From an uncultured Spartobacteria bacterium (GTDB lineage: Bacteria; Verrucomicrobiota; Verrucomicrobiia; Chthoniobacterales; JAATET01), in the NCBI GenBank assembly GCA_937901895.1, contig CALGTD010000108.1:1-64000 (forward strand): DNA of 64,000 bases, in the 5' to 3' direction. Shown here in pieces: positions 34,117-42,978 of this stretch. Both the position numbers and the translations under genes were made by a program. Position 1 is the stretch's first letter. Every line of letters begins with the position of its first letter. The notes under the pieces are model-generated. The model was not told the origin of the DNA. It searched no databases and saw nothing but the letters and a program-made list of their open reading frames with translations.

Positions 34117-35711
34117 TCGTTGGAATCGACCTTGGGACGACAAATTCGCTGATCGGCGCGATGGATGCCGGATTTCCCGTTCTCTTTGCAGACGGGAAGG
34201 GACAACGACTGACACCGTCGATCGTGGCCGTGGCTTCCGACGGGCGGATGGTCGTTGGTCGCGAGGCGAGGGGGATTGACGGCGCCGTGAGTTCGATCAA
34301 GCGCCTGATAGGGACCGGTCAGCGTGTTCGACTCGGTGCACGGGATTCCTCCCCCGAGGAGGTGTCCGCAGCGATTCTGGGACATTTGAAGCACATTGCC
34401 GGCCACGCGATGGGTGGCGAGGTGCGCGAGGCGGTGATTACCGTGCCGGCCTATTTCAACGACGCGCAACGGGCGGCGACCAAACGCGCGGGGGAACTCG
34501 CGGGGCTCGAGGTGCGGCGGCTGCTTGCCGAGCCCACGGCGGCGGCGCTTGCCTACGGCCTCGACAAGCTGGGGAATCGGGCGAAGGTCGCGGTGTTCGA
34601 CCTTGGTGGAGGAACCTTCGACATTTCGATCCTCGAACTTGCGGAGGGCGTCTTCCATGTGCTGGCGACGCACGGCGACACAAAGCTGGGCGGGGACGAT
34701 TTTGATGCGGCCATCGCGGAGGCTCGCGGAATTTCCCGCGACGCTGCGCGCAGGGAAAAGGAGGTGCGTTCGTCCAGCGATGCCCCCTCCGATATTGACG
34801 CGATTTGCAGACCGATCCTCGAGCGGACGCGGGCATATTGCCTGCGGGCTCTGGCGGACGCGAAGCTGGAGACGTCGGATCTCGACGAGGTGATTCTTGT
34901 CGGCGGGGCGACGCGGATGCCGCTCGTGCGACGGTTTGTGGCGGAGGTCTTCGGACGCGAGCCGAACACGAGCCAGCATCCCGACGAGGCGGTTGCGTTG
35001 GGGGCTGTTTTGCAGGCGGGGATTCTCGAGGGCAGCGTGCGGAACGTGACGCTGCTCGACGTGACGCCGCTTTCCCTCGGCATCGAGACGTTTGGCGGAT
35101 TGATGAATGTGCTGATCCCGAGGAACACGACGATTCCCGTGAAAAAGGGCGAGATGTTCACGAACGCAGTGGCGGGTCAGCGTGCAATGCGGATCACCGT
35201 CCTGCAGGGAGAGCGGGAGCTGGCGCGGGACAACTGGAAGCTCGGGGAATTCGACATCGAGTTCACGCCTGCTCCGAAGGGGCAGGTAAGGGTGGGCGTG
35301 CAATTCGAGATCGATGCGAATGGCATTCTGAACGTGCTTGCCCGCGACATCGCGACCGGACGGGACACGGTGGTCGAGATCCGGAGCGCGGTGAATGTTT
35401 CCGACGACGCCGTCGAGACGATGATCTCCGAGTCGGTCGAGCATGCGTTCGAGGACATGGCTGGACGGCAGCTCGCGGAGGCAAAGCTCAAGGCGCAGGA
35501 GATGCTGCCGGCCATCGATGCAGCCTATGCGCAGCTTGGCGAACGGCTTTCCGCCACCGAACGCGCCCGGATCGACGGGATCGTGTCGAATGTGAAGGTG
35601 GCAATGGAAGAGGGGAACCTGCAAAGACTGAAGAAGCTGCTTGCCGAGCTGGATGACGCGACGCAGGACCTCGCCGTTCTGCTGCTGGAATCGCTCGCAG
35701 GCGGGAATTGA
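34113..35711 (+). CDS. Compact Hsp70 chaperone (HscA/DnaK-like)
   Basis: Hsp70 of only 532 residues; DnaK and HscA are 600-640. ATP-binding motifs are present: GIDLGTTNS (4-12), VPAYFNDAQR (111-120), EPTAAALAYG, VFDLGGGTFD (161-170), LGGDDFD (192-198) and ILVGGATRMP (261-270). The substrate domain follows (TPLSLGIETFGG, VLQGERELARDN, then NGILNVLARD). Only 62 residues separate GGDDFD from ILVGG, about 40 fewer than in E. coli DnaK, so most of subdomain IIB, the GrpE-contact lobe, is missing; subdomain IB is also about 24 shorter. Coupled to its J-protein. The family with reduced lobes is usually HscA-like. Confidence 0.93.
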   Translation: MIVGIDLGTTNSLIGAMDAGFPVLFADGKGQRLTPSIVAVASDGRMVVGREARGIDGAVSSIKRLIGTGQRVRLGARDSSPEEVSAAILGHLKHIAGHAMGGEVREAVITVPAYFNDAQRAATKRAGELAGLEVRRLLAEPTAAALAYGLDKLGNRAKVAVFDLGGGTFDISILELAEGVFHVLATHGDTKLGGDDFDAAIAEARGISRDAARREKEVRSSSDAPSDIDAICRPILERTRAYCLRALADAKLETSDLDEVILVGGATRMPLVRRFVAEVFGREPNTSQHPDEAVALGAVLQAGILEGSVRNVTLLDVTPLSLGIETFGGLMNVLIPRNTTIPVKKGEMFTNAVAGQRAMRITVLQGERELARDNWKLGEFDIEFTPAPKGQVRVGVQFEIDANGILNVLARDIATGRDTVVEIRSAVNVSDDAVETMISESVEHAFEDMAGRQLAEAKLKAQEMLPAIDAAYAQLGERLSATERARIDGIVSNVKVAMEEGNLQRLKKLLAELDDATQDLAVLLLESLAGGN

Positions 35712-35760
35712 GGAACGCACCCTCGCTTGCGATTTTCCGCCCATGGGCGAGCGTAAACCC

Positions 35761-35955
35761 ATGAGCATCCGGTTGACGGTTGCATGGGTGTGTCTCGTGT
35801 CCGCAGGGTGGGGTGTGGCGGGCTGTGCGTCCGTATCCCCTGGCAAACGTGAGCAGGTTCAGCGTGTGCAACAAACCGGCGTCTACAGTTACCAGCGCAT
35901 CCAGCGGGTGAACGACGCCCAGGCGGTGTCACGCAGGCGGCAGGTCCGGGAATGA
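35761..35955 (+). CDS. Small lipoprotein
   Basis: A 64-residue predicted lipoprotein: signal peptide MSIRLTVAWVCLVSAGWG and lipobox VAGCAS, then a short polar Gln/Arg/Val-rich tail (REQVQRVQQTGVYSYQRIQ). An in-frame ATG at 35743 would add MGERKP. Function unknown. It lies 49 bases downstream of the Hsp70 gene and 80 bases before the CotH-protein gene, on the same strand. Confidence 0.65.
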   Translation: MSIRLTVAWVCLVSAGWGVAGCASVSPGKREQVQRVQQTGVYSYQRIQRVNDAQAVSRRRQVRE

Positions 35956-36035
35956 CCCGGACGGATTGGCGATTTTAGTGGACGTGCCCGATTTCTATGC
36001 TGACTTTTTGACGATTCGACTCCGCTCCCCCCCGC

Positions 36036-39000
36036 ATGGTCCGTTTTGCTGTAGCCCTTTTTCTGGCCTGTTTTGCGCTTCCCGTTGGCGCCGCTCCATT
36101 CATTTCGGAGTTCATGGCGAGCAACAAACGGACGCTGAAGGACGCGGATGGTGAAGCCTCCGACTGGGTGGAGATCCATAATCCCGATGCCGAGCCGGTG
36201 AATCTCGACGGCTGGTATCTCACCGACAACGCGTCGAATTTCACGAAATGGCGATTCCCGGAGGTGACGATCCCTCCCAAGGGATATCTCGTGGTTTTCT
36301 GCTCCAACAAGAACCGCCGGGTTCCCGGGCAGCAGCTGCATACGAATTTCGCGTTGAGCGCGGGCGGGGAATACCTCGGACTCATCGCGCCCGACGGGGT
36401 GACACGGGTGAGTGAATTCGCCCCGCAGTTTCCCGAGCAGTTCGAGGATATTTCCTACGGCGTGTCGTCGTCCACCGAGACCGTGTTGATGGCGCAGGAC
36501 GGCACGTCGGTGAAGATTCACGTTCCGACCAGCGCTGTTCTGGGAACGTCGTGGCGCTCGCGGACATTTGATGACAGTGGATGGGCCAGTGGCCCGCAGC
36601 CGGTCGGCTATTTCAACGTCGGCAAGACTTCGAATCCCGACCTCAGTGCGCTGGTGCGAACGGACATCCGTTCGCAGATGGCCGGCCAGGCTCGCGGAGC
36701 CTACATCCGCCTGAGAATGGAAATTCCCGATCCCACGTCGGTCGAGAAGATCACGCTGCGGATGAGATACGACGACGGGTTCGCGGCATTCGTCAACGGT
36801 CAGTGGGTGGCCTCGGGGAACGCTCCCGCCGCAAACTCGCTTGCATTCAATTCGTTCTCGCTCGGCGTGCACAATCCGAACACGTCGGAGGAGTTCAATC
36901 TTTCCAGCGCGATCCCACACCTGGTCGAGGGCACGAACATTCTCGCGATTCATGGATTGAACGAATCCGCCACGAGTTCCGACGCATTTTATTTCGCCGA
37001 GCTTTCGGTCGTCATGGATACGGGCGTCACGCCCGTGACCGGCTACTTTGCGACTGCGACCCCGGGTGCACGCAATGGAGGGCCTGAATCCACTCGCCTT
37101 CCCCAGACCGTTTCGTTTTCGAGACCTCCCGGTCCGTTCACCTCTCCGTTCTCCCTCGTGCTTTCCGGCGCAGCCGCCGGGCAGGAGATTCGCTACAACA
37201 TGGCCGGCCCGAGCGGGAGTCCGGCGGCGACGATCGCGGTCCCGACACTGGCTTCCACCCGCTACACCGGACCAATCACGATCAACTCGAGCACGATCAT
37301 CCGGGCCGCCGTGTTCGATCCGGTCACCGGGCAGCGCGGAGAATCGGTGACGTTGCACTACCCCCTGCTGGAAACTGCCTTGAACAGCAATAACACGTCA
37401 AATTTCACCTCCACGCTCCCGATCGTCGTGGTCGACAGCCACGGGGGAGGCGCTCCGAACACCTCGACCTACAAGACCTCGCTATTCCATCTCTTCGAAC
37501 CGACGGGCGGGCTTGCCTCGTTGAGCGTGACGCCTTCGCTGTCTACGCGTGCGGGATTGCGTGTGCGGGGATCGAGTTCCGCCAACTTCCCGAAGAAAAG
37601 CTACCGCATGGAGACATGGGACGAAAGGAACGAGGATGCCTCGCACTCATTGTTGGGAATGGCTGCGGATGGGGATTGGATCCTCACCGGCACGTGGGGA
37701 TACGATGACACGCACATTCACAATGCCTTCGTTTTCGAGCTTTCGCGGCGGATGGGGCGGTGGGCTCCGCGGACACGGTTCGTGGAGATGTTCTTCAATA
37801 CGAATGGCGGCAAGCTCGATTATGCCGATTACGCAGGCATCTACACGCTGACCGAGCGCATCGAGTCCGGAAAGGACCGGGTCGACATCGAGCCGATCGG
37901 ACCGCAGGATAATGCCGGCGACGCCCTGACCGGCGGTTACATTTTCAAGATCGATCGATCGGATGCCGACGAAGTGAGCTGGCGGACAAGTCGCGGAATC
38001 CCGAATCCGGAAAGCGGCCAGAGCCTGGTGATCGTGGAGCCGGATGTCGACGACGACACCAGCGAGCAGATCGCTTACCTGAAGGGGCTCGTGCAGACGT
38101 TCGAGGACACGCTGTATGGCGAGCGAAGCGCCGGGTTCGCGACGAGAAACTACCGAAGGTTCATCGACGTGCCGGCGTGGATCGACCATCACGTGTTGTC
38201 GACCCTCGTTTACGATGTCGATGGGCTCCGGCTCAGCGCCTTTTTCCACAAGGATCGAAACGGGAAGATCAAGGCCGGCCCGGTGTGGGATTTCGACCGC
38301 TCGCTGGGTTCCGACGACGGCCGTGACCAGAATCCGCGCTCCTGGAACGCAATCGAGTATTTCTTCAATCGCGACTGGTGGGGATATTTGTTTCAGGACG
38401 CGGAATTCGTGCAGGAATGGGTCGATCGGTGGTGGGAGCTGCGCGGCGATACCCTCTCGAACGCGAATCTCGTCGCGCTGGCCGACGCGCTTGGCGCGCA
38501 GATTGGCAACACGATCGGTGCACGGGACGCGGCCCGATGGCCCGGCGGCGGAACCGGGGGCAATACGTTCGTAAGCGGAAGCCACTCCGGCGAGATCGCC
38601 CGTATGAAGACATGGCTGACTTCGACAACCCCCGGCAGTCTGGGGCGCGCGCCGTGGTTGGACACGCTGATTCCCCGCCCTCCGACCGCGTCACTGGAAA
38701 GCGGTGTTGTCTCTCCCGGGACGGTCGTGACGCTGACCGGAGAGGACACGATTTTCTACCGCACGGACGGCACGGATCCCCGGCCTTACGGTGGAGCGAT
38801 AGCGACGACGGCGCCGGCCTATACCAGTCCCCTCACGATCAATGAAACAACGATCCTGGCTGCGAGGCGGCGGGGACTTTACAATCCCTTCCCCGCTGGG
38901 GCGGGGACCAGATGGAGCGCGCCACTGGTGCGCGTGTGGCTGGTGAACGAGGCGTTTGCCGAGGCCGGTGATATCGAGGTAAGCGAAATCCATTTCCGGC

Positions 39001-39839
39001 CGACGGCTCCGACAGCCGAGGAAAAGGCATTGGTATTCGAGCCTTCCGCGAACGACTTCGAATATCTCGAGCTGCGAAATGTCGGCAGCCGCGTCGTGAA
39101 CACGTTCGAGCTGGAATTCGTCGAGGGCAAACCGTTCCGTCGGTTGAAGCTTGCGCCTCTGAGTCTCGCGCCGGGCGAGATCGCGCTGGTGGTGCGGGAT
39201 CGCGATGCCTTCGAGGCTCGATACGGGACGGCGTTGAGCTCGCGGATCGTCGGCGAGTGGGGACGCGATGGAGCGCTCTCGAACAGCGGCGAGGAAATCG
39301 AACTCCGCGCGCGCAATGGCAGCGTCGTGCAGACACTGACGTATGAGTCCGGAATTGCACCCGGAGCGTCGTGGAATCGTGTGGGAGGATCCTGGATCGC
39401 GGACGCGCCGTCGCCCGGCAGCTTCGGGCCGACCTACGCGCAGTGGAAGAGCTATTACTTCCCGGACGGCGCAGGGGATGCCGGCGGGGATGGCGAGGAG
39501 GACGATCCCGACATGGACCGGGTCGCCAACCGGAGGGAATATGCCCGTGGAACGAATCCGCTCGTGACCGACAGCGCAGTGGATCTGGATCCCGTGATCG
39601 AGGGAATCAACGACGGGACGGGCCGCAACTTCCGGTTGCGCTACAGGCGCCCGATTAATCGTCCGGACGCGCGCTTCCAGGTCGAGAAGACCACGGATTT
39701 CGTGACATGGACACCCGTCGAAGACGCTGCGGTCTCGACCTCGGGCGGCTTGGAAACGCGCGAGGCGATCGTGTCGATGGACGATGCGGGTGAGCCCGCG
39801 TCGATCTTCCTGCGCGTGCGGGAATCCATTGCGGAGTGA
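36036..39839 (+). CDS. Large secreted lamin-tail / CotH kinase-like surface protein
   Basis: A 1267-residue exported multidomain protein. Signal peptide MVRFAVALFLACFALPVGA; lamin-tail domain 20-125 (SDWVEIHNPDAEPVNLDGWYL); a jelly-roll-like domain about 160-335 (LRMRYDDGFAAFVNGQWVAS); a chitobiase-type module about 370-460; CotH kinase-like domain about 465-860 with GDWILTGTWGYDDTHIHN, AGIYTLTERIESGKDRV and GPVWDFDRSLGSDDG; a second chitobiase-type module; a second lamin-tail domain (DFEYLELRNVGSRV); and a Ca-binding-like GDGEEDDPDMDRVANRREY stretch before a final beta domain. Bacterial CotH proteins can phosphorylate other surface proteins; activity here is inference. Confidence 0.9.
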   Translation: MVRFAVALFLACFALPVGAAPFISEFMASNKRTLKDADGEASDWVEIHNPDAEPVNLDGWYLTDNASNFTKWRFPEVTIPPKGYLVVFCSNKNRRVPGQQLHTNFALSAGGEYLGLIAPDGVTRVSEFAPQFPEQFEDISYGVSSSTETVLMAQDGTSVKIHVPTSAVLGTSWRSRTFDDSGWASGPQPVGYFNVGKTSNPDLSALVRTDIRSQMAGQARGAYIRLRMEIPDPTSVEKITLRMRYDDGFAAFVNGQWVASGNAPAANSLAFNSFSLGVHNPNTSEEFNLSSAIPHLVEGTNILAIHGLNESATSSDAFYFAELSVVMDTGVTPVTGYFATATPGARNGGPESTRLPQTVSFSRPPGPFTSPFSLVLSGAAAGQEIRYNMAGPSGSPAATIAVPTLASTRYTGPITINSSTIIRAAVFDPVTGQRGESVTLHYPLLETALNSNNTSNFTSTLPIVVVDSHGGGAPNTSTYKTSLFHLFEPTGGLASLSVTPSLSTRAGLRVRGSSSANFPKKSYRMETWDERNEDASHSLLGMAADGDWILTGTWGYDDTHIHNAFVFELSRRMGRWAPRTRFVEMFFNTNGGKLDYADYAGIYTLTERIESGKDRVDIEPIGPQDNAGDALTGGYIFKIDRSDADEVSWRTSRGIPNPESGQSLVIVEPDVDDDTSEQIAYLKGLVQTFEDTLYGERSAGFATRNYRRFIDVPAWIDHHVLSTLVYDVDGLRLSAFFHKDRNGKIKAGPVWDFDRSLGSDDGRDQNPRSWNAIEYFFNRDWWGYLFQDAEFVQEWVDRWWELRGDTLSNANLVALADALGAQIGNTIGARDAARWPGGGTGGNTFVSGSHSGEIARMKTWLTSTTPGSLGRAPWLDTLIPRPPTASLESGVVSPGTVVTLTGEDTIFYRTDGTDPRPYGGAIATTAPAYTSPLTINETTILAARRRGLYNPFPAGAGTRWSAPLVRVWLVNEAFAEAGDIEVSEIHFRPTAPTAEEKALVFEPSANDFEYLELRNVGSRVVNTFELEFVEGKPFRRLKLAPLSLAPGEIALVVRDRDAFEARYGTALSSRIVGEWGRDGALSNSGEEIELRARNGSVVQTLTYESGIAPGASWNRVGGSWIADAPSPGSFGPTYAQWKSYYFPDGAGDAGGDGEEDDPDMDRVANRREYARGTNPLVTDSAVDLDPVIEGINDGTGRNFRLRYRRPINRPDARFQVEKTTDFVTWTPVEDAAVSTSGGLETREAIVSMDDAGEPASIFLRVRESIAE

Positions 39840-39888
39840 TCGCGTGAAGGGGGTTGCCGCGGGCATTGGCGCGGGATAGAACCCCGCG

Positions 39889-40839
39889 ATGCGCGACGAG
39901 CTTCCCCGCATCGATCTTCACCGTCACCTCGATGGCAATGTCCGGCTCGAAACGATTCTCGAGCTTGGATTGGGTCACGGACTTCCGCTGCCGGCGACGA
40001 CGATCGAGGAACTGCGTCCCCATGTGGTGGTGACGGAACCGGTTCCGGGATTGCTGCCCTTTCTGGCCAAGTTCGAATGGATGGTGGGCGTGCTCGTGGA
40101 CGAGGCCGCCTGCCGTCGCGTCGCGTATGAAAATGTCGAGGATGCGAAGTGTGAGGGGCTGGATTCCCTTGAGCTGCGGTTCAGTCCGGTCTTCATGGCA
40201 CGGCCGCATGGGCTCGTTCCGCAGGCGGTGGTGGAGGCGGTGATTGACGGCGTGGTGGCGGGCGCGCGCGACTTCGGGGTGCCGGTGAAGTTGATTGGAA
40301 TCCTCAGCCGGACCTTTGGCGCGCAATCGTGCGCCGAGGAACTCGATGCGCTGCTGGCGTGCCGGGAGGGATTGGTGGCGATCGACCTTGCAGGAGATGA
40401 GGGAAATTTCCCGCCGCACATGTTCGTCGAGCACTTTCGTCGGGTGCGCGATGCCGGACTCGGAGTGACGATTCATGCCGGCGAGGCCGGCGGTGCGGAG
40501 GGAATCTGGTCCGCGATTCGCGATCTCGGCGCGACACGCATCGGACACGCGGTCCGCGCGATCGATGATCCGGCGCTGATGGACTACCTCGGCGAACATC
40601 GCATCGGCATCGAGTGCAACCTGACGAGCAATGTGCAGACGAGCACGGTGCCCGATTTCGCGAGCCATCCGCTGCAGGTCTTCCTTGAGCGTGGACTGCT
40701 TGCGACGATCAACACGGACGACCCGGGCATCAGCGGCATCGATCTTGCGCATGAATACGAGGTCGCCGCGCCGGCGGCGGGATTGAACGCGGACCAAATC
40801 GCGCAGGCCCGAAGAAACGCGGCGTTGATTGCGTTTTGA
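39889..40839 (+). CDS. add: Adenosine deaminase
   Basis: Zinc hydrolase that deaminates adenosine (or deoxyadenosine) to inosine; 316 residues. Metal and substrate motifs are LPRIDLHRHLDGN (His11, His13), VTIHAGEAGG (zinc His and the catalytic Glu), RIGHAVRA and INTDDPGISG (late Asp pair). ECNLTSNVQT is the usual SNxxT substrate segment. Slightly shorter than E. coli Add, mainly in the first third. It lies 49 bases after the CotH gene; with ade at the window start, it gives two separate purine deamination steps. Confidence 0.94.
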   Translation: MRDELPRIDLHRHLDGNVRLETILELGLGHGLPLPATTIEELRPHVVVTEPVPGLLPFLAKFEWMVGVLVDEAACRRVAYENVEDAKCEGLDSLELRFSPVFMARPHGLVPQAVVEAVIDGVVAGARDFGVPVKLIGILSRTFGAQSCAEELDALLACREGLVAIDLAGDEGNFPPHMFVEHFRRVRDAGLGVTIHAGEAGGAEGIWSAIRDLGATRIGHAVRAIDDPALMDYLGEHRIGIECNLTSNVQTSTVPDFASHPLQVFLERGLLATINTDDPGISGIDLAHEYEVAAPAAGLNADQIAQARRNAALIAF

Positions 40840-40883
40840 CGGCTTGCGAACCGCGAAATCCGACGCCGGAAAGTAGAAAACGC

Positions 40884-40895
40884 CGCGCATGCGCG
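40884..40895. other. Perfect palindrome between convergent genes
   Basis: CGCGCATGCGCG is a perfect 12-base palindrome 45 bases after the adenosine deaminase stop, in the gap before the convergent VOC gene. It could be part of a termination structure, a methylation or binding site, or simply chance in GC-rich sequence. Confidence 0.25.
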
Positions 40896-40961
40896 TTCAT
40901 CATGGTTTTGCCATCCCCCTCCAACGTCCCGACCGTCGTCCGGCGTGCGAAAAAATTTCCG

Positions 40962-41345
40962 TCAGTTTCTTGTCCGGTGGCAAATCTCGAGCCGATTGCC
41001 GAAGGGGTCCTCGAAGAAGACGGCATAGTAGTAGCCCTCACCCTCGCAGTCGTCGGGGCCCTCGATGTTTTTCGCACCGATTTCGCGCAGGAGCGGCACG
41101 AAGGCGTCAACCGCTGCATTGGATTCCGCCCAGAACGCGATGCGGTTCTCGTTCGGCACGAAGTCGCGTGATTCGATAAACCCGAAGAATTCCGAGGGAT
41201 CGCCCGGAGCGTTCCAGCTGATCCAGCCGGCCGGAACATCCTGCCATTGCGTGAATCCCATAGCGGGAAGCAGACGGTCGTAAAAGGCGCGAGCCGCAGG
41301 GAGATTCGGCACGCGGAGGTCGATGTGATCGAAGATGCGACCCAT
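40962..41345 (-). CDS. VOC-family protein (glyoxalase/dioxygenase fold)
   Basis: A 127-residue vicinal-oxygen-chelate protein. It opens with IFDHIDLRVPNLPAARAFYDRLLPAMGF in pieces typical of the family and ends in YYYAVFFEDPFGNRLEICHR, the usual DPxGNxxEl. The metal-ligand pattern His (FDHIDL) and Glu (LEICH) is present. Members isomerise, cleave or bind small molecules; the substrate cannot be predicted. It precedes the small secreted protein and the LarA-like gene on the minus strand. Confidence 0.83.
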   Translation of the reverse strand: MGRIFDHIDLRVPNLPAARAFYDRLLPAMGFTQWQDVPAGWISWNAPGDPSEFFGFIESRDFVPNENRIAFWAESNAAVDAFVPLLREIGAKNIEGPDDCEGEGYYYAVFFEDPFGNRLEICHRTRN

Positions 41346-41389
41346 GACTCGGATTCAAGCCGCGGGGCCGGTCCGGGAAAAGGAAACAA

Positions 41390-41662
41390 TCACCTCGGTT
41401 GAACGACGACCACGGGTGTGACGGTTGCCGGCCGGGAGCGCAATGTTGCCTGGATGGTGGAGAGCTGGTGGTTCATCCGCCGTTGGTTGAGGGTGGACTG
41501 GACCTGGTTGAGGAGTTGCTGACCCGACTGCGAGGACGGGGGCGTGAGGGGCGAGACGACCGTCGAGGGCGACGGCTTCTGGACGACAACGATAGGAGGA
41601 TTCGCGATCGCGGAGCCGGACGTCACTGCGGCGATCAGCGGGGCGAGGAAGCGCGCGATCAT
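41390..41662 (-). CDS. Small secreted protein, unknown
   Basis: A 90-residue protein with a signal peptide (MIARFLAPLIAAVTSGSAIA) and a low-complexity Pro/Ser/Val mature region, then a Gln/Leu/Arg-rich amphipathic helix (QSGQQLLNQVQSTLNQRR) and a VTPVVVVQPR end. I do not recognise it. Lies 29 bases downstream of the LarA-like gene and 44 bases before the VOC gene stop region on the same strand, so it may be cotranscribed. Confidence 0.6.
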   Translation of the reverse strand: MIARFLAPLIAAVTSGSAIANPPIVVVQKPSPSTVVSPLTPPSSQSGQQLLNQVQSTLNQRRMNHQLSTIQATLRSRPATVTPVVVVQPR

Positions 41663-41691
41663 GAATCAACCTACGCCCGAACCGCAGGACT

Positions 41692-42978
41692 TCAATTCTT
41701 CGATCCTCCCGCCCATGCCGGTTGTTCCTGCAGATGGAAGAGGCGTTCGCCCGCCTTCGGGACCAGAAGGATGCCTTCGCCTTCGCGATCGGCGAAATCG
41801 GCCGGATCGATCGTCGCGGGGTCCCGCCAGTCGAGATTGATGGACTCACAGATTTCCTTCGGAATCTGCGAGGCGAGCGTCACGCGGATGCGGCATTGCT
41901 CGACGCCATTTTCGAAGGTTCCGATTCCGCGAACGTGCGTGGAATGGGCGATGACGCCCCACGGGAAGTTCTTGAAGCGGTCCCACTGGGCCAGGAAATA
42001 GTCGCGGCAGTGGTAGCCGATTTCCCGGATGAGGTGGCCGTGCACTTCGGAGATTTCGCGGAGGTGCGGCGCGTAGATGATCAGCTCGCCTCCGTCGGCG
42101 ACGACCGGCTCGAGTTTATACATGCACTTTCCGGCGACCCAGAGTTCGTCATACATGGGCGGCGCGCAGGAGAGCACGGTATGGAATGGGTGGTCCTTTC
42201 GTGTGATGTGAATCCGTGAGGACAGGTCGCTGGCAGCATCCCACGCGCTCTCCGGCGTGCCTGCGAAAAGTCCGGAAAATCGCGGCCCGTCCACCACCGC
42301 TGCGAGGCAGAGGCGTTCCTGGCGGATGAAGGAGGCGGCCCGGTCGACGACCTTTCGCACCGGCGTCCACTTGTTGCCGATGATCATTGGATTGGTGACG
42401 ACGGCGCCGAGCCAGTGAAAGAAGTTCAGAATTTCGGGGCCGCCGATTCCGGGGAAGAAATACTTGTTTCCACCCGAGAAGCCGACGACCTCGTGAGGAA
42501 AAACGGGACCGACCACGAGCAGGGTGTCGTAGTTTTCGACGAGGCGGTTGATGTGCACCGGCACGTCCATTCCGAAGAGCCCGCCGGAGAGGTCGCGGAT
42601 CTCGTCCGCCGGGATCACGCCGATCTCCTCGAGTGTCGCGGGCTGATCCCACGTGTGATTGAAGACGCGCACCGAGGAAAACTCCGTGGCGCGTTCCGCC
42701 GCCGTCAGCTCGAGGCGGGCGTTGATGGCCTCCTCGGTCATCGGCGGATGCGTGCCCAGCGCAATGATGACGTCAAAGGCCCGTGTCACCTCGCGCAGAC
42801 GGCGGTGCAATCCCTTGAACAGCGTGCCGATCGGAGCGGTGCGTGTGCCGTCCGGAACAATGACGAGCAGGCGCTTCCCGGCGAAGTCGTTTGCCGCAAC
42901 GAAGCCGTCCAGCACCGCGTCGATTTGAGAAGCAGAGAGGGAGGCCTCGCCGTCTGCGATTGCGAAGGGGATTTTCAT
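41692..42978 (-). CDS. LarA-family nickel-pincer racemase/epimerase, probably sugar-acid specific
   Basis: LarA-like (DUF2088) enzyme of 428 residues. LarA uses a nickel pincer nucleotide to racemise or epimerise 2-hydroxy acids by hydride transfer. Expected residues are present: the arginine of PDGTRTAP (Arg46), His77 in ALGTHPPMT, and His162 with Lys172 in PHEVVGFSGGNKYF, whose spacing of ten matches His174/Lys184 of lactate racemase. The Lys is the pincer-linking residue. The start overlaps the stop of the SDR gene by one base (TGATG), beside uronate genes. A D-gluconate 2-epimerase (GntE-type) converting D-mannonate and D-gluconate is therefore likely. LarB, LarC and LarE are not in the window. 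Confidence 0.85.
   Translation of the reverse strand: MKIPFAIADGEASLSASQIDAVLDGFVAANDFAGKRLLVIVPDGTRTAPIGTLFKGLHRRLREVTRAFDVIIALGTHPPMTEEAINARLELTAAERATEFSSVRVFNHTWDQPATLEEIGVIPADEIRDLSGGLFGMDVPVHINRLVENYDTLLVVGPVFPHEVVGFSGGNKYFFPGIGGPEILNFFHWLGAVVTNPMIIGNKWTPVRKVVDRAASFIRQERLCLAAVVDGPRFSGLFAGTPESAWDAASDLSSRIHITRKDHPFHTVLSCAPPMYDELWVAGKCMYKLEPVVADGGELIIYAPHLREISEVHGHLIREIGYHCRDYFLAQWDRFKNFPWGVIAHSTHVRGIGTFENGVEQCRIRVTLASQIPKEICESINLDWRDPATIDPADFADREGEGILLVPKAGERLFHLQEQPAWAGGSKN

Noticed and set aside
33606..35846. 746-codon minus-strand frame opposite the J-protein and Hsp70 genes
   Set aside because: Antisense to two clear genes, composition biased, no domain.
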